Shown: positions 35,211 to 47,748, numbered from the stretch's first letter. The stretch is 64,000 nt of DNA from Peromyscus leucopus (GCF_004664715.2 NC_051071.1:35833530-35897529), one strand, 5' to 3'. Numbers and translations: made by a program. Notes: generated by a model not told the origin, from the letters alone.

Positions 35211-36957
35211 AGCAAAAGTGAGTGAGACTTCATGGAATTAAAACTTGTGCAACTAAAGAAAAAGAAGCCTTCAAGTTACTAACCATTTAATCTTCTTGAA
35301 CATTGTAACATGGAGTCTTTTTAGGTCTTAGGATCTCTACAATATTAATAAATGAGGGTTTGTATGAATTTCTGAGCTGCTGTAAATTAATTGTCTTTAA
35401 CTTCTGGTTAATTACAAGGTCTTCCAATATGTGTGGGATAAATTTAAAGAGAGAGAAAGCAAAAGAAAAGAAGAGAGAAATGGAATCATCTTTGGATCAA
35501 AATGGCTGGACATTAACTATTACCTCATGTTGCTGTCGCAGTATGTCACACAGTTAGCAGATGCACAGTAGACTAGCAAGGAATTATTTCAATCCTTGGG
35601 CTTGGAGGATAGAGTGCCTGATTGAGAACTTCTGCTTTAATTTATTTGAGCAAGAGGAAAGCACACTTATTGGCTCAAAAATTTTACTAGTTGGTAGACA
35701 ATGAAGGTGCAAACATCATTAAACATATGTCACAATCCTCATCAACTTGACACACAAACATATAATTCTTCAATCGTCACCTTTCTTTCTTATTTATCTT
35801 CATGTTATCATTGTTAATATCATAATATTAAACAAATATGATACACAGTTCAACTTTAAAAGTCCCATAGTCTTTAAATGAATGAGTATTACTTGCACTG
35901 TGGGTTGGGATTAATCTAGAAAATAGCTGTAAGCAAAATAAAAACTTGGGAAAGGGATGTGACATGTAGAGCAGGCATAAGAGAGTTGGGAGAGTCTACA
36001 TTCTTCAATTTCTGGGAAGTGTTCTACCCTTCCTCCTAGAGCATATAGCTTGACCATGGTTTCTCAATTTTTCCCTAGACTCCAAAAACATCAACAGAGT
36101 CTGATGGAAATCATCAAAGGAATTAAATTGTTGTTTTTCCCATAGGTCCAGCTCACAGCACTATTTGCCTATATCTTCTTAAGTTCTAGTTAGTAAAGCC
36201 TAAGAGTATGTTTGGATCAGTCTGGCCATGCCTGCACCCAACCCTCAGGTTAGACATTCATTGATTTGAGCTTCCATTACTCCTTAAAATACATCTGAGT
36301 CCTTAATTAACAATTCTCTAAATGGGAGATAAATTTGCTATTGCTTGCTCAGGCTCATTGAATGTGTAGATATAATAATCTTAAAATACTGAAAAAATAA
36401 ACTAAAAGCAGGATTATAAATTACTCTTGGCCTTAGACTTCCCTCAAGGTATGGAAAACAAAAAGCAATTATTTATCTTTGGAGATAGAAATAGCTTTTG
36501 TTCGTCCATCTAATCAATGCATGTCATTTATCTCAGCTTTGCTCTTTAGATAAGTAAAGAAGTTTAAAGGAGACGCCATTTCACTCCTACACTCAGCCTG
36601 GTCTCTATTTGTTTCTTTCCATATTTGAGGTATTTTTAAAATGATACTTGTTTAGGACACAAAAGGTTTGAGTATGTTAGGGAAAGCAGCTCAATACCTG
36701 TAATTAGTGACCTTGTTTTATTTAAGCCTCCATCACAAACAGAATTGATTTTATTAATGCTCTTGCTTCATTAAATGCTTGCTGAATATGAATCAGCATT
36801 TGTATTAAGCATTTTTCAGACACACCAGGAATTCAGCCAGGCCCAGAACTAGTTCCTCTTAAATACACAAGCAGTTGGCTTTGCCTATTTTTTGATGTTT
36901 AGGTTTAACTTTTCTGACGTTAACACATACTTGCTTTGTTGAAGCTGTTTGGTTTTC
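35211..36957. other. Unique AT-rich sequence, no gene seen
   Basis: About 1.75 kb with no recognised repeat or gene. The part 36240-36940 is complex and non-repetitive. Confidence 0.5.
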
Positions 36958-37941
36958 TTTTTTTTTTATTTTCAGAAAAAAAATTCTTTATTCATTTTAC
37001 ATCTCAACCACAGATGCCTCTCTCATCCCTCCTCTGATACCCTCCTGCCTTCTTCCCACCCCCAACCCCATTCTTTCCTCCAAAAGTGTAAGGCTTCCCA
37101 TGGTGGGACAGCAAAGCCTGGTACATTCAGCCGAGGCAGGACCAAGCCCCTCCTCTCTGCATCAAGGATGAGCAAGGCATCAGACCACAGGAAATGGGTT
37201 CCAGAAAGCCAGCTTATGCACCAGTGGTAGATCCTGCTCCCACTGCCAGGGACCCCTTAAACAGATCAAGCTACACAACTGTCTCCCTATGCAGAGTCTA
37301 GTCAGGTTCCATGCAGGTTCCACAGCTGTCAGTCTAAAGCTCATGAGTTCCTGTGAGCTTGGTTCAGTTGTCTCTGTAGATTCCCCCATCATGATCTTGA
37401 CCCCTCTTGCTAATATAATCCCTCTTCTCTCTCTCTAACTGGACTCCTGGAGCTTGGCCTGGTGCTTGGTTGTGGATCTCTGCATCTGCTTCCATCAATT
37501 ACTGGTTGAAGGCTCTATGGTGACAGTTCACCAATATGATTACCAAGATCGGCCAGTTCAGGCACTGTCTTCACTAGTGCTAGTAATCTAATCTGAGATT
37601 GTCCTGATAGATTCCTGGGAAGTTCCCTAGCACTCAATTTCTCCCTTACCCCATAATTTCTCCCTCTATCGAGATGTATCTTTCATTGTTCTCAAACTCT
37701 GTCCCTCCTCCAGCTGTACCATCCTGTTCTCTCATGTTCTCATCCTCCATCCCCTCGTCTCTATTGCCCCCTTCTCTCCAGTTTGCTCATGGAGATCTCC
37801 TTTGTTTCCCCTTCCCAAGGCAATCTATGAATCCCTCTTAGGGTCCTCCTTGTTTCTTAGCTTCTCTGGAACTCTGGGTTGTAGTCTGATTATCCTTTGC
37901 TTTACATCTAGTATCCACTTATGAGTGAGTACATACCATGT
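36958..37941 (-). mobile_element. 5'-truncated L1 3' end, minus
   Basis: It starts with poly(T) (the L1 A-tail). The 3' UTR follows on the minus strand (tttacatctcaaccacagatgcc, ccatggtgggacagcaaagcctgg and caaggatgagcaaggc on the plus strand), then the ORF2 3' end up to gtatccacttatgagtgagtac. It is the same 3' UTR subfamily as 38868, 47749 and 58925. I found no target duplication, so the 5' junction may be deleted or rearranged. Confidence 0.88.
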
Positions 37942-38030
37942 GGATACCTGGAGCATAAATGTAACAGTTCAGTTTTTTAAACTGCAACATTAGGCTGTAT
38001 TTATTTTTTGCCATAGTTTAGTAAGTTGGT
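37942..38030. other. Short unique spacer
   Basis: No recognised feature. Confidence 0.4.

Positions 38031-38066
<36 letters not shown>
38031..38066. repeat. (AC)n microsatellite
   Basis: About 17 AC units without interruption. Confidence 0.96.
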
Positions 38067-38067
<1 letters not shown>

Positions 38068-38851
38068 ATCATAGAGATGAGCTTAATAATGAAACCAAAA
38101 ACTATAGAAAAAACACTACTCCCAGAGAGATGATGCCAAGATGGAAAGATTGAAAGAAGGAAAAGTGCATATAAAAAGATGCATACTAATGGCTCCCTTC
38201 TAGTTTCCTGGTGCTGGATACCATTGGCTAAACTAACTGCGACTGCAGAGAAAGAGGTCATGAATGGAGCTGTCTTCTTGGTCCACCTCCACCTGTACTC
38301 CAACAATATACAACACATAAAGATAGAACATGGGTCTACCAATACCAATGAATAGAATGGACCATCAAGGAACAAAGAAGTTCTCACTAGAAGGATGTTT
38401 AAAGAAGGAAAGCAAAAGAAGAAGAGCAGGAATTCGAGTGATGATTCATTGTATCTATTTGCAAAGAGAAGCATCCAGGGAAAACCCTGGATAGGCCATA
38501 TTCACACCTCTATCACCACATTAAACAATACTGCTGAGGGCTCCTAAGACCTTCTTTCTTCTCTTTCAGGAATGATGCTTCCTACACAGTTGCTCCTAAC
38601 AAGGAAACCTCCAAATACATGGCATCTCTGGGCATTATAGTGTGATGAGGAATGCTGTGGAAAATGAAAAAAAAGCAGTGCAACCTACAAATGATCCTAT
38701 GAAACACCTCTGGGTTTGAGTTTGGCATAACTATAACAACTGGATTATGAAATACTGTATCAAAGACTTAGCATGTATTCTAGCATAGAGAAAAACTCCC
38801 AATAGTTATTGTCTCTCTGCAGCTTTTGAAAGTGTTATGCCCTCTCTAATG
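38067..38851. other. Unique sequence, no gene seen
   Basis: No recognised repeat or gene. The 157-codon minus frame starting at 38474 runs into the CA microsatellite and has no recognisable domain. Confidence 0.5.
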
Positions 38852-38867
38852 GAGACAAAACATTTTT

Positions 38868-39202
38868 TTCTTTTATTGAAAATAATTGTATTATTTTTTT
38901 TATTTTACAATACTATTCAGTTCTACATAATAGCCACAGATTCCCTTGTTCTCCCCCCTCCCCTTCCCCCCAGCCCACCCCCTATTCCCACCTCCTCCAG
39001 ATCAAGGTCTCCCCCGAGGACTGGGATCTACCTGATAGACTCAGTCCACGCAGGTCCAGTCCCCTCTTCCCAGATTGAGCCAAGCGTCCCTGCATAAGTC
39101 CCAGGTTTCAAACAGCTAACTCATGCAACAAGCCCAGGACCTGGTACCACTGCCTAGATGCCTCCCAAACAGATCAAGCCAATCGACTGTCTCACCTATT
39201 CA
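38868..39202 (-). mobile_element. 5'-truncated L1 3' UTR, minus, 16-bp TSD
   Basis: Perfect duplications gagacaaaacattttt at 38852-38867 and 39203-39218 define a 335-bp insert. Plus-strand text tactattcagttctacataatagcc, gattcccttgttctccc, a C-rich block, acgcaggtccagtcccc and caaacagatcaagccaat is the L1 3' UTR on the minus strand. The long intact duplication suggests a recent insertion. Confidence 0.95.
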
Positions 39203-39218
39203 GAGACAAAACATTTTT

Positions 39219-41314
39219 ATCCATAACTCACCTGTCACTTGATAAGAAGATGAAGGACTGTGATATCTGTATATTTATTGTTCATCAGTTATATACTGTG
39301 CTAATGCCTTATAAAGAGATATAGAATAAAGCATGATGCTGAGCTAGTACATTGCATGTTCATATAAAAAAAAGCTTTATGTTTAAATCAAACCCACTTT
39401 TCTTGCTTCTCCATTAACCTTTGACAAATTGCAAACCCCAGAGTTTCTACAGGCGTGAATGAGGCCAGCCAGACCATTACTGGGGCCTGTTAAAATATGT
39501 CTTTACAGGCAGCTTCCTGTGTGCTCTCATCCCAGCCAGAAATTCTTCGATAGAACTTATCATGCATTATTTATGTTACTCTGAACCTCTAATGCAAATT
39601 TATAAAATGTAGCGGGAACATGCAGTGTTTCTCAGTGTTATTCCTAACGTCCCATGTCTTCCTCAAGAGGCTTCCAGAATCACATCTGTGGAATAATCTC
39701 ATACACACAATTTTAGCTGACTCCTAATTCCTGGGAAGATTTCAGTGTGATGCCTTTCCATCATTGAACATATTTTATTTCTCTTTTCATGGCTCAAGCT
39801 GCTTATTTGGCCGTGTGATCACAACACATTTCTAAGAACATGTCTCTCTTGAGAAGGGAAGGTACACAACCAGCTTCCATTCATTTTGTCAAGGCTGTTC
39901 ATTGAGGCTAGAGGCTGGCCTACTTTGAGGCAGTTTTCCAAAGCACTTCTTAGATTGCAAATACCCTTTCACTTTAAGTGCTTTGAAAATCCTTGCATTC
40001 TAACCACAAGCCCACTGAGGTATGAACAAAGAGCTGTTGAAAGACTAACTGAAAGAATACACAGTCCAATCAGTTTAATATTTTCACGATGCCACTGTCA
40101 TGGACTCCAGCTTAAGACTTACCTTCTTGTAAATATCTATGATTGAGAAATGGATATAATTGGTATTGAATTTACATAATTTATTTTTCTGTTGTATTGT
40201 ATCGTATAAATTGACCGTTAAAATAGTCATGGTTAAGACAATCCTTAACATAATTCAGCATAGCACTTGACAGAAAAAGAGAACATGTTCCACATTGAAA
40301 GCCCAAGTAAGTAGTAGAGTAAGCCTGTGGGGTGTTTACCCACTAACCTCACAGCTCCCCAGAGTTTTCTTGAGTGTGAGCAGCAGGAAATATTAGATAG
40401 AAGGATTTAGATTGTGGAGATAAACAGATAGAAAATACAGGATAGCCTCGAGAGGGCCTGGATTCTATTCCAACAGGCCCCAACCGTCTATGCCCCATAG
40501 AGACGCCATGGGGTGGAGCAAAAGACCTCCTCCCCCAGCACAGCCAAGTGCAGACCATCTCAGACACCTGCACTAGGGCCCGTGGTCCTAATCATCCTCT
40601 CTATGCAGATCTGCTGAGTAAAGCCACGAGGAACCTGAAAACGGGCTCCCACATAAGCCCAAGTAAGAAAGAGACCTATGAGGAGAATTCAGCGGTTATT
40701 ATTCAGGACAGAAATAATTTTATAGTGTCAAGCAATCTGTTCCTTTACAGAGCATGTGAATTATTGATGGGGCTATTCAGTATTTCTTTGTGGTAGCTGA
40801 GAAGGTCTGCTCTGTAACATGCTTTTGTTGGCATTAATATAAAATGTATTTATCTGACTGAGGAGGCATAAAAAGCAAATGCAAGATTAATATGTTTTCT
40901 GAAGTCTGTAAGCAGAGCCTCATGTGCTGCATTTGTATGTAGGCACCAATGAAATTATGTTTTACAATAAAATGCTCTTCAAAATTATGGACACAGTACC
41001 AGTAATTTTTTCCCCACTCATTTCCATGATTATTCTCTTTATCCTTTTGAAAATGTAATTTTAATGCTTTTGTTTGCTTCCTCATGTATTTTTCCACTAT
41101 TTTTAGTCATGATGGAAGTCTGTATTGTCAGGATATTCAGCCTTGATTCTATCACAGGTTCATGTTAGATTCTGGGTCATTTTCTTCCAAGAATTTTTGT
41201 TCCCTGGATATGCTCTTCTCTGCTTGCAGAAAGTGTAAAAAATGAAGGGTGACCATTTCAGCAACTTCTGCTACAGTTTCTTGAGGGCTAGCACCAACCC
41301 AATGAGACCTATAA
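39219..41314. other. Repeat-poor unique block; candidate conserved non-coding DNA
   Basis: About 2.1 kb free of recognised transposons in a repeat-dense window, complex in composition, with many TAAT/ATTA and AAGTG-type motifs (for example cactttaagtg near 39970 and gcattaatataaaatgtatttatc near 40830). No reading frame or splice context supports coding. Regulatory conservation is only an inference. A locally GC-richer stretch at 40345-40660 might be an old unrecognised repeat. Confidence 0.4.
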
Positions 41315-41396
41315 AGGAAAATATAGCCTAGGCTGGCCTCAAAGTCGTGATCCTCCTGCCTCTGCCTCCTTCTGGTGTGCACCACCACAATCTGTT
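41315..41396 (-). mobile_element. B1-related monomer fragment, minus
   Basis: The text atagcctaggctggcctcaaagtcgtgatcctcctgcctctgcctccttctggtgtgcaccacca is the reverse complement of the 7SL-derived 5' half of B1 or proto-B1. It is short and diverged. Confidence 0.75.
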
Positions 41397-42545
41397 ATTT
41401 GCAATTATGAAAATCAGCAGAACTCTCTTATTCTATTGCTTTTGCTATTGTTCCTCTATTTCTTATATCTGCCCAGGGCTTGATGGAATTTTGATTCAAA
41501 GAAAGAACTATGTTAACTGATGGCCTGATGAAGGCCAGACGGCTTTGATGCATGGTGTTGAAAGTGTGTGGCATTGTAGGCTTAAGAATCCTTCCAAATG
41601 ACTGTTCTTCCCTTCAAAAATCTGTCCTTGGAATAATTTATCAAAATGTAAAAATAAAAATAGCTTTCAATAATAACTAAGTTTTTTACTGGAATTCTTT
41701 CATATTGTTTTGGATCTTTGTGCTGACCTTTGACTTAAACTAACTTCCATATGTATGTATTTGGCATATATTGCCTTTCAGGCCTCTGTTAATCCCTGGA
41801 GATAATTAAGGTAGTTAAATAATGACCTCATCCTAAAGCATTCCTGTGACGATGATTAACATGAACTGAACAGCTCTTGAAGTGGTTGGTTAAGACTGTG
41901 GAGCATTTCCCTAATGAAAATTGGGAGTACAGTGCTCTTAAAGAAAAGATAGATATATCAGGTAAACGGAGTGTGCATATTCCATAGAACAGAAAAAAAA
42001 TAGCAGTTTGAAGAATTAAGTTAAAAATTCTCTCTGTAGCAGGGTCTGACTATGTCTATAATGTACTTGCTTTTTCTGATAATATTGCAAGTAGGTCTAT
42101 GGTATTTGTGGTTAATGGACTGAACTGTGTGGAGGAGGAGTAGGAAGAAAGTAAAGCCCAAGAAAATCAGAAAATATAATATGGTGACCAGCTGAAGGAC
42201 AGGACAGCCAATGTTCATCCCATGTCTTGGGGGTAAGAAGGCTCCATTTCTCTTCTTTTGTCCACTAAAATTCAGTCTCATTGTTTCTCTACCAAGCATG
42301 CTTTCATTAAGGAATTTTTCCAATTCATTTCAGTTCAATTTGGAAAGCTCATTTTCTGGGATTCCATGATGATTTCACAGTCAATAGCTTATCTTGCCTA
42401 ACAGCCCTGTCTTAGTGTATTTCAACAACAATTAGAAACTCTTTTTGACATATAATGGAAATACACCCAAATGAACCAGCAGAAGTTGGAAATATCATAA
42501 GATAAAATTTCACTTTACTTTTTTTTTCTTTTAATTTGTGCGTAC

Positions 42546-42546
<1 letters not shown>
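41397..42546. other. Unique AT-rich sequence, no gene seen
   Basis: No recognised repeat or gene. Confidence 0.5.

Positions 42547-42592
<46 letters not shown>
42547..42592. repeat. (TG)n microsatellite
   Basis: About 23 uninterrupted TG units, followed by degenerate TG-rich sequence to about 42640. Confidence 0.97.
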
Positions 42593-42593
<1 letters not shown>

Positions 42594-42716
42594 ATGTGTG
42601 TGTCATTGTGTGTGGTGCATGCATTCATGTGTGTGTTGGCAGGGGAAGCATATGTCAATTCATGCAAGTGTGGATGCCAGAGATCAACATCACTTGTCTT
42701 CTCTATCACTCCCCCT

Positions 42717-42774
42717 TTCCTTCCTTCCTTCCTTCCTTCCTTCCTTCCTTCCTTCCTTCCTTCCTTCCTTCCTC
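42717..42774. repeat. (TTCC)n microsatellite
   Basis: About 14 tetranucleotide units, flanked by C/T-rich sequence. It is a pure pyrimidine tract. Confidence 0.97.
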
Positions 42775-43505
42775 CTTTATTTCTTCCTTTCTCTCTGTTT
42801 CTTTCCCTCTTTCAAGGGTTTCTTACTAAACCTTCAATTAGCTAGGGGGGAAGGACAAAATTCAAATTTCACATGTGGCATGTATTTATAAGATAAAACA
42901 ACATTGCATACCAAACAAACAGTTTGCTGTTATTTCATGTTACCATTTGTGTTCCAAATCTGCATCACAGGTTCATGGTAGCAATTGTATTTTGGTCTGC
43001 TCTACATGTTTATTCTTGGTCAGAATTGATGCTATGATCCTGCTCTGGAAAAACAGAACAAAACATTCTTTGCTCATGGCAGGAAAGAGTGAGGGAAGTG
43101 AGGCCTCACTACATTGGCTACAGAAAGTGCTGAACTCTGCGGCAGAGAGGTATGTAGCATCAATAGTGAAGTCAGAATGTCGTCAGCTTCAGAAATAGCT
43201 GCCACGTATGTACTGTCATACCATTGCTATTAGCAAGCAGAGAGATTTCTTTAATTTATGCTTAATAATTACCATACTTCTTTGAGACAGCCATCTTTTA
43301 CTACTATCTCACTAACGAAAGATCTGATTATCAGAAAAGCCTATGGTCTCTAGGCTTAGCCTCACAAATTTGCTCATTTATTCATTAATTTAGTCATTTA
43401 TCTGTGTCATGTCATGATTTTTATAAGTCCAATCTATAAAATACACAAGCAGAATCCTTGGTCACACCAAAATTTTATTTTGCTGAAAGAAAAGGGGCCA
43501 TACAG
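42775..43505. other. Unique sequence, no gene seen
   Basis: The 107-codon frame at 42875-43198 is the longest here. It has no recognisable domain, so I do not call it. Confidence 0.45.
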
Positions 43506-43511
43506 TAATAC

Positions 43512-43895
43512 TGCTGTGGGATGGTCTGTATGTCAAATTACTCTGATTGGTCAATAAATAAAACACTGATTGGCCAGTGGCTAGGGAGGAAGTATAGGCG
43601 GGACTAACAGAGAGGAGAAAAGAAAGAACAGGAAGGCAGAAGGACACTGCCAGCCACTGCCATGACAAGCAGCATGTGAAGACGCCAGTAGACCACGAGC
43701 CATAGCAAGGTATAGATTTATGGAAATGGATTAATTTAAGCTATAAGAACAGTTAGCAAGAAGCCTGCCACGGCCATACAGTTTGTAAGCAATATAAGTC
43801 TCTGTGTTTACTTGGTTGAGTCTGAGCAGCTGTGGGACTGTCACGTGACAGAGATTTGTCCTGACTGTGGGCAAGGCAGGAAAACTCTAGTTACA
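43512..43895 (+). mobile_element. Solo LTR, ERV2/ERVK-like, plus, perfect 6-bp TSD
   Basis: It starts tgctgtgggatgg, ends actctagttaca, and has exact duplications taatac at 43506-43511 and 43896-43901. U3 contains attggtcaataaataaaac and a TATA-like gtataggcggg. Downstream come agccatagcaagg, aagcctgccacgg and gagtctgagcagctg. It is a clear member of the family seen at 21479 (opposite strand) and 11426. No internal sequence remains. Confidence 0.95.
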
Positions 43896-43901
43896 TAATA
43901 C

Positions 43902-44262
43902 CAAAGAAAGGATATGATTTTAAGTAATATACAAATAATTCAACCAATAAGCACCATGGAGTTCAGAAATGCTACCAAGGACTGCCTCACCTGTGGCCCA
44001 GAACACTCTTTGGCACAGTTTTCCAGTTCATAGTATGTTTATTATAACATTGCCAGAACAATTGTGACATCACCTATGTGACTTTCATTTTTATTGTTTT
44101 CTTTCCTGATTATCATGTAATCATGCAAGCATTTGGGTTTTGTCTCTCTATAATATGGAAATACACTGTTTCTTGAAGATATTTAGAAAGACCCATGTTT
44201 ATTTATTGCAATATATTACTGTGATTTATAAAGAGTGTAAGATACATAGTCAGATATTTCTT
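43902..44262. other. Unique sequence, no gene seen
   Basis: No recognised repeat or gene. Confidence 0.45.
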
Positions 44263-44581
44263 TGGGCCACCAGTTCACAAATACTGACATGGAGGCTTAT
44301 TATCAATTAAGAAATCTCAGCCTTAGCATAGGTTTATCCCACTAGTCCTTATAACTTAAATTAACCCATTTATTTTAATCTTCCTTCTTTTGCATGGTTC
44401 TACCTCATCTCTCCATGCTGCTTCCTCAGTGTTTGTTTGGCTACTCTACCCTTCTTCCTACCCAAATCCTCTCTGTCCCTACAAGTCCCATCTAACCTCT
44501 TTCTAGCTATTGGCCGTTCAGCTTTTTATTATACCAATTACAGCAATATACTTTCACACAGTGTACAAATATTCCACAACA
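44263..44581 (-). mobile_element. Older ERV LTR, minus (boundaries approximate)
   Basis: The plus-strand text acatggaggcttattatc, tccttataacttaaattaaccc, atctctccatgctgcttcctc, ctctgtccctacaagtccc, ctattggccgttcagc and ttcacacagtgtacaaatattccacaaca resembles a diverged relative of the other LTRs, read on the minus strand. No matching duplication flanks the proposed ends. Confidence 0.65.
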
Positions 44582-44814
44582 AACCTATATAATACTTTCT
44601 TCTGGTAAGTACATCATTTAATGAGAAAATATGATATCCGATAAAGCCACATGCTTTTAACTTGTTTTCCTTTGCTGGCAACTATGTATTAGCTATGATA
44701 AAATGAAGTATATTTTCATAATGGGATATGGACCTCCTCATGCTCAGTGTTTTGATTTTCTATTATAAGAGTGCATCTTTGAAAATGAGCACAGTGTCCT
44801 ACTTCACCTAATAG
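44582..44814. other. Unique sequence
   Basis: No recognised feature. Confidence 0.4.
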
Positions 44815-45540
44815 TCAACTTGGCACAGCCTAGAGTTATCTGAGTAAAAAACTTCAATTGATGATTGCCACATTAGGTTGGCCTGTGCTCATATCTGTAA
44901 GAGATTGTCTTGGTAATTATCTAATGTAGGAGGGCACCACCAACTGAAAGAGGAACCATTAACTGGGTCTTAGACTCTATAAAAAAGCTAGTGGTGGCAG
45001 TTTGGATGTAATTGCCCCCCCTAAGCTCATAGGGAATGACATTATTGGAATGTGTGGCTTTGGAGTAGGTACGGCCTTGTTGGAGGAAGTATGTTACTGA
45101 GGAGGCAGGCTTTGAGGTCTTATATATGGCGAAGCCATGCACAGTATCTCAGACCACTTCCTGTTGCCTATAGCTCAAGGTGTAAGAACTCGCAGCTCCT
45201 TCTCCAAACCATGTGTGCCTGTGTGCTGCCTTTCTTCCCACCATGACAATAATGGACTAAATCTCTAAACTGTAAGCCATCTTAATGAAATGTTTTCCTT
45301 TATATGAGTTGCCATAGTCATGGTGTCTCTTCACAGAAATAGAAACCCTAAAACACTAGCTAAATGTGAAACTGTAAGCAGCATTCTTCCACACTTTCTA
45401 CTTCAAGTTTCTGCTTGAGTCCCTGTCCTTCCCTCAATAGTGGACTATAAATAAACTGTATGCTAAGATAAACCTTGTCCTTCTCTAAGGTACTTTGGGT
45501 CATAGTGCTTGTCACAGCAACAGAACAAAACTAGAACATA
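44815..45540 (+). mobile_element. MaLR/ERVL-type LTR, plus, split by a second LTR
   Basis: The left part 44815-44991 (gtcaacttggcacagcctagag, ccattaactgggtcttagactc) and the right part 45356-45540 (cttctgcttgagtccctgtcc, aaataaactgtatgc, gtcacagcaacagaac) form one older LTR of the type also seen at 17590. The element at 44992-45355 interrupts it. Confidence 0.7.
44992..45355 (+). mobile_element. MaLR-type LTR nested in another LTR, plus
   Basis: It opens tggtggcagtttggatg and closes aaaccctaaaaca (TG...CA). The 4-bp repeat ctag flanks it at 44988-44991 and 45356-45359. Internal text: gaatgtgtggctttgg, ccttgttggaggaag, accacttcctgttgcc, catggtgtctcttcaca. The expected MaLR duplication is 5 bp, so one end base may have changed. 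Confidence 0.72.
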
Positions 45541-47736
45541 CCATAAATGTACTTTATGTTATACTTTTCAAATGTATATCAATAGACATGTAAGAGTTTC
45601 TTTATCATAAATGTATCTGGCATTATTTCCAACATAAAGCATGAGAAATGTTCTCTACTTTCAGTGTTCTAGCTTTGGCTTTATATTCCTGTAAAAGTGA
45701 AAAACTTCATAACTACAATGAGGCCCAATGGTAAAATACTATTTGAGTTACAAGACTTAGCTCTGACTATGAATTCCAATGCAGAGTTTACCTATCTGTT
45801 TGATGGAAGTTAATTAGTTAATCCTCTTGAGTCTTTGCTTCTGTGTTAATCAAACAACACTAACATTGACCAGACATTCATAGTTGAAAAGGGCGCTGAA
45901 TTAAGAGGATTTTAAAATATAGGATCATACATATAAAAGATTTAAGAATTATCAGAGCAGGAATAAGATCAACAGAAAGAAAAACTCTAACAGAATAATC
46001 CAAATTAATATAATAATGGCACCATTACCATGAAGATCCCAGTAAATTGCCCATCTGAAAAATGGAGAAAATTTTTCTCTGCCTTGGCTAATTCAGTAAA
46101 TTCACTTTTTGTAGAACAGATGTGTAGGGATGCTGGAAATGGCCTTCTTAGGAACATGGAAGAAGATAGTCTTCAAAAGAGACTTCTCAGTTTTTAACAT
46201 GCTAACTACAGCTTTTTCCACAAAGGACATGTCCATTATCCGATTTGAGTCCACAAGTCACTATCAGAGTTAGCTCTGATCCTAATGGAGGATGTTGAAA
46301 TCTCATTTGAATGGTAGCATTTTAGATGGTGCAGAAAGACTTAGATGAGGAATGATGCATATCAAAGAGAGGAGGGTATTGCCAATGTATTAAAATTAAA
46401 ATTTCATTGTATGTCCTGAATTTTTTTTTACTTAATTTGGTTTCCTAGGAGTAGGAGAATGGAAGGAAACACATTATTATAATGTATTGTCTCTATTAAT
46501 ATTGGCTTATGTCAGATAACTACTCACAGGCAATGCAACAGTAAAGTTACCTTAGGAACTGGAAAATCTTATTACCAATAAGCATGCAATTTTGTTCTCA
46601 GGGTGTTTCCATTTTGTCTAGATTCAATATTTATGAGAGGATATAATAATAGATAAAATATGTCCATGAAGTAATCTCAGTATTGATTCACAAACCAACA
46701 TAAGAATTCAATTTTACAAACTGTCCTTTCCTTTAAAATCATAGCCCACCTTCCCTATATCTATCCTTTTTTGTCACTCTGTCCTAAGTACATAGATTAT
46801 CTAAAATTAGCATGATGTCATTATTCCTCACTCACAGGTCAAACCATCCTGTATAAGAATGACATATCAAGTGACCATTAATCATACATATGTAGGACTT
46901 CCAATTTTGAGCTCATATAGTCTCACCAATGAAAAGCAACCAGCAAAATAATCTAGTCAATAGACATCTGTATATTCTCATATGACTGAATTCTTTCTAT
47001 GTCCAACAGCTAGATAAGAACTAAATCAACTCACTGAATAAAAGGTACCATTGACTGTTTTGTCTAGATGATGTACACGGGATTTTCTGGTCTAGATGTC
47101 ACACAAATGGATTTCTACATCTACTTTCATTACTACTATTATGCTTTCCTTAAGGTTTAGAAGCTTGTTCATTACCATTATCTTTCTGCACTAGTATACT
47201 CTAACAACATTTATTAGTTAATCAGCATATAGCCAATAGATTTTTCCTATTGACTGAATTTTTTTAAAATTATCATCATCATTAGTAACTGTAGTTATCA
47301 ACAATTGGTTGCAAGATTTATACAATGGCATATGACTCGCTATTTAAATTGTTTTATTTTTAAATGCATCATTTATTTTGAAATAGCAGCAGACAGTATT
47401 ATGGTAGTTCCATGAATGAGAAGATCAAAGAATACTTAATAAAATACACATAGGCACCTGGCTCCACACAAGATAAGAGATGTAAAAATTACACATCAAA
47501 GAGTTTGGAACTAAAAATTGTAAAGTGGTACTTATAAAGAAGTGGAAAGGAAATAAGCACAAATTTAACACACACATTAATGATGAAAATCATATTCCAA
47601 TCAACATTAAATGATTAAGCAGGTAGCTAGTATTTGGTACAACCATGCTAATTCATTCCCTCATTTTTCGTCTTCACAGTTTACAATGTGAATGTAAAAA
47701 AAAAAAAAATAGCAGTTAAGTTAGGACACATAACAA
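45541..47736. other. Unique AT-rich sequence, no gene seen
   Basis: About 2.2 kb with no recognised repeat or gene apart from a 13-A run near 47697-47709. Confidence 0.55.
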
Positions 47737-47748
47737 AATATATCTACC

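Noticed and set aside
38001..38474. 157-codon minus-strand frame with hydrophobic stretches
   Set aside because: It has no recognisable domain, ends in the CA microsatellite (Val/Cys repeat), and hydrophobic runs are expected from T-rich sequence.
42536..42891. Cys/Val- and Leu/Pro/Ser-repeat frames
   Set aside because: These are translations of the TG and TTCC microsatellites.
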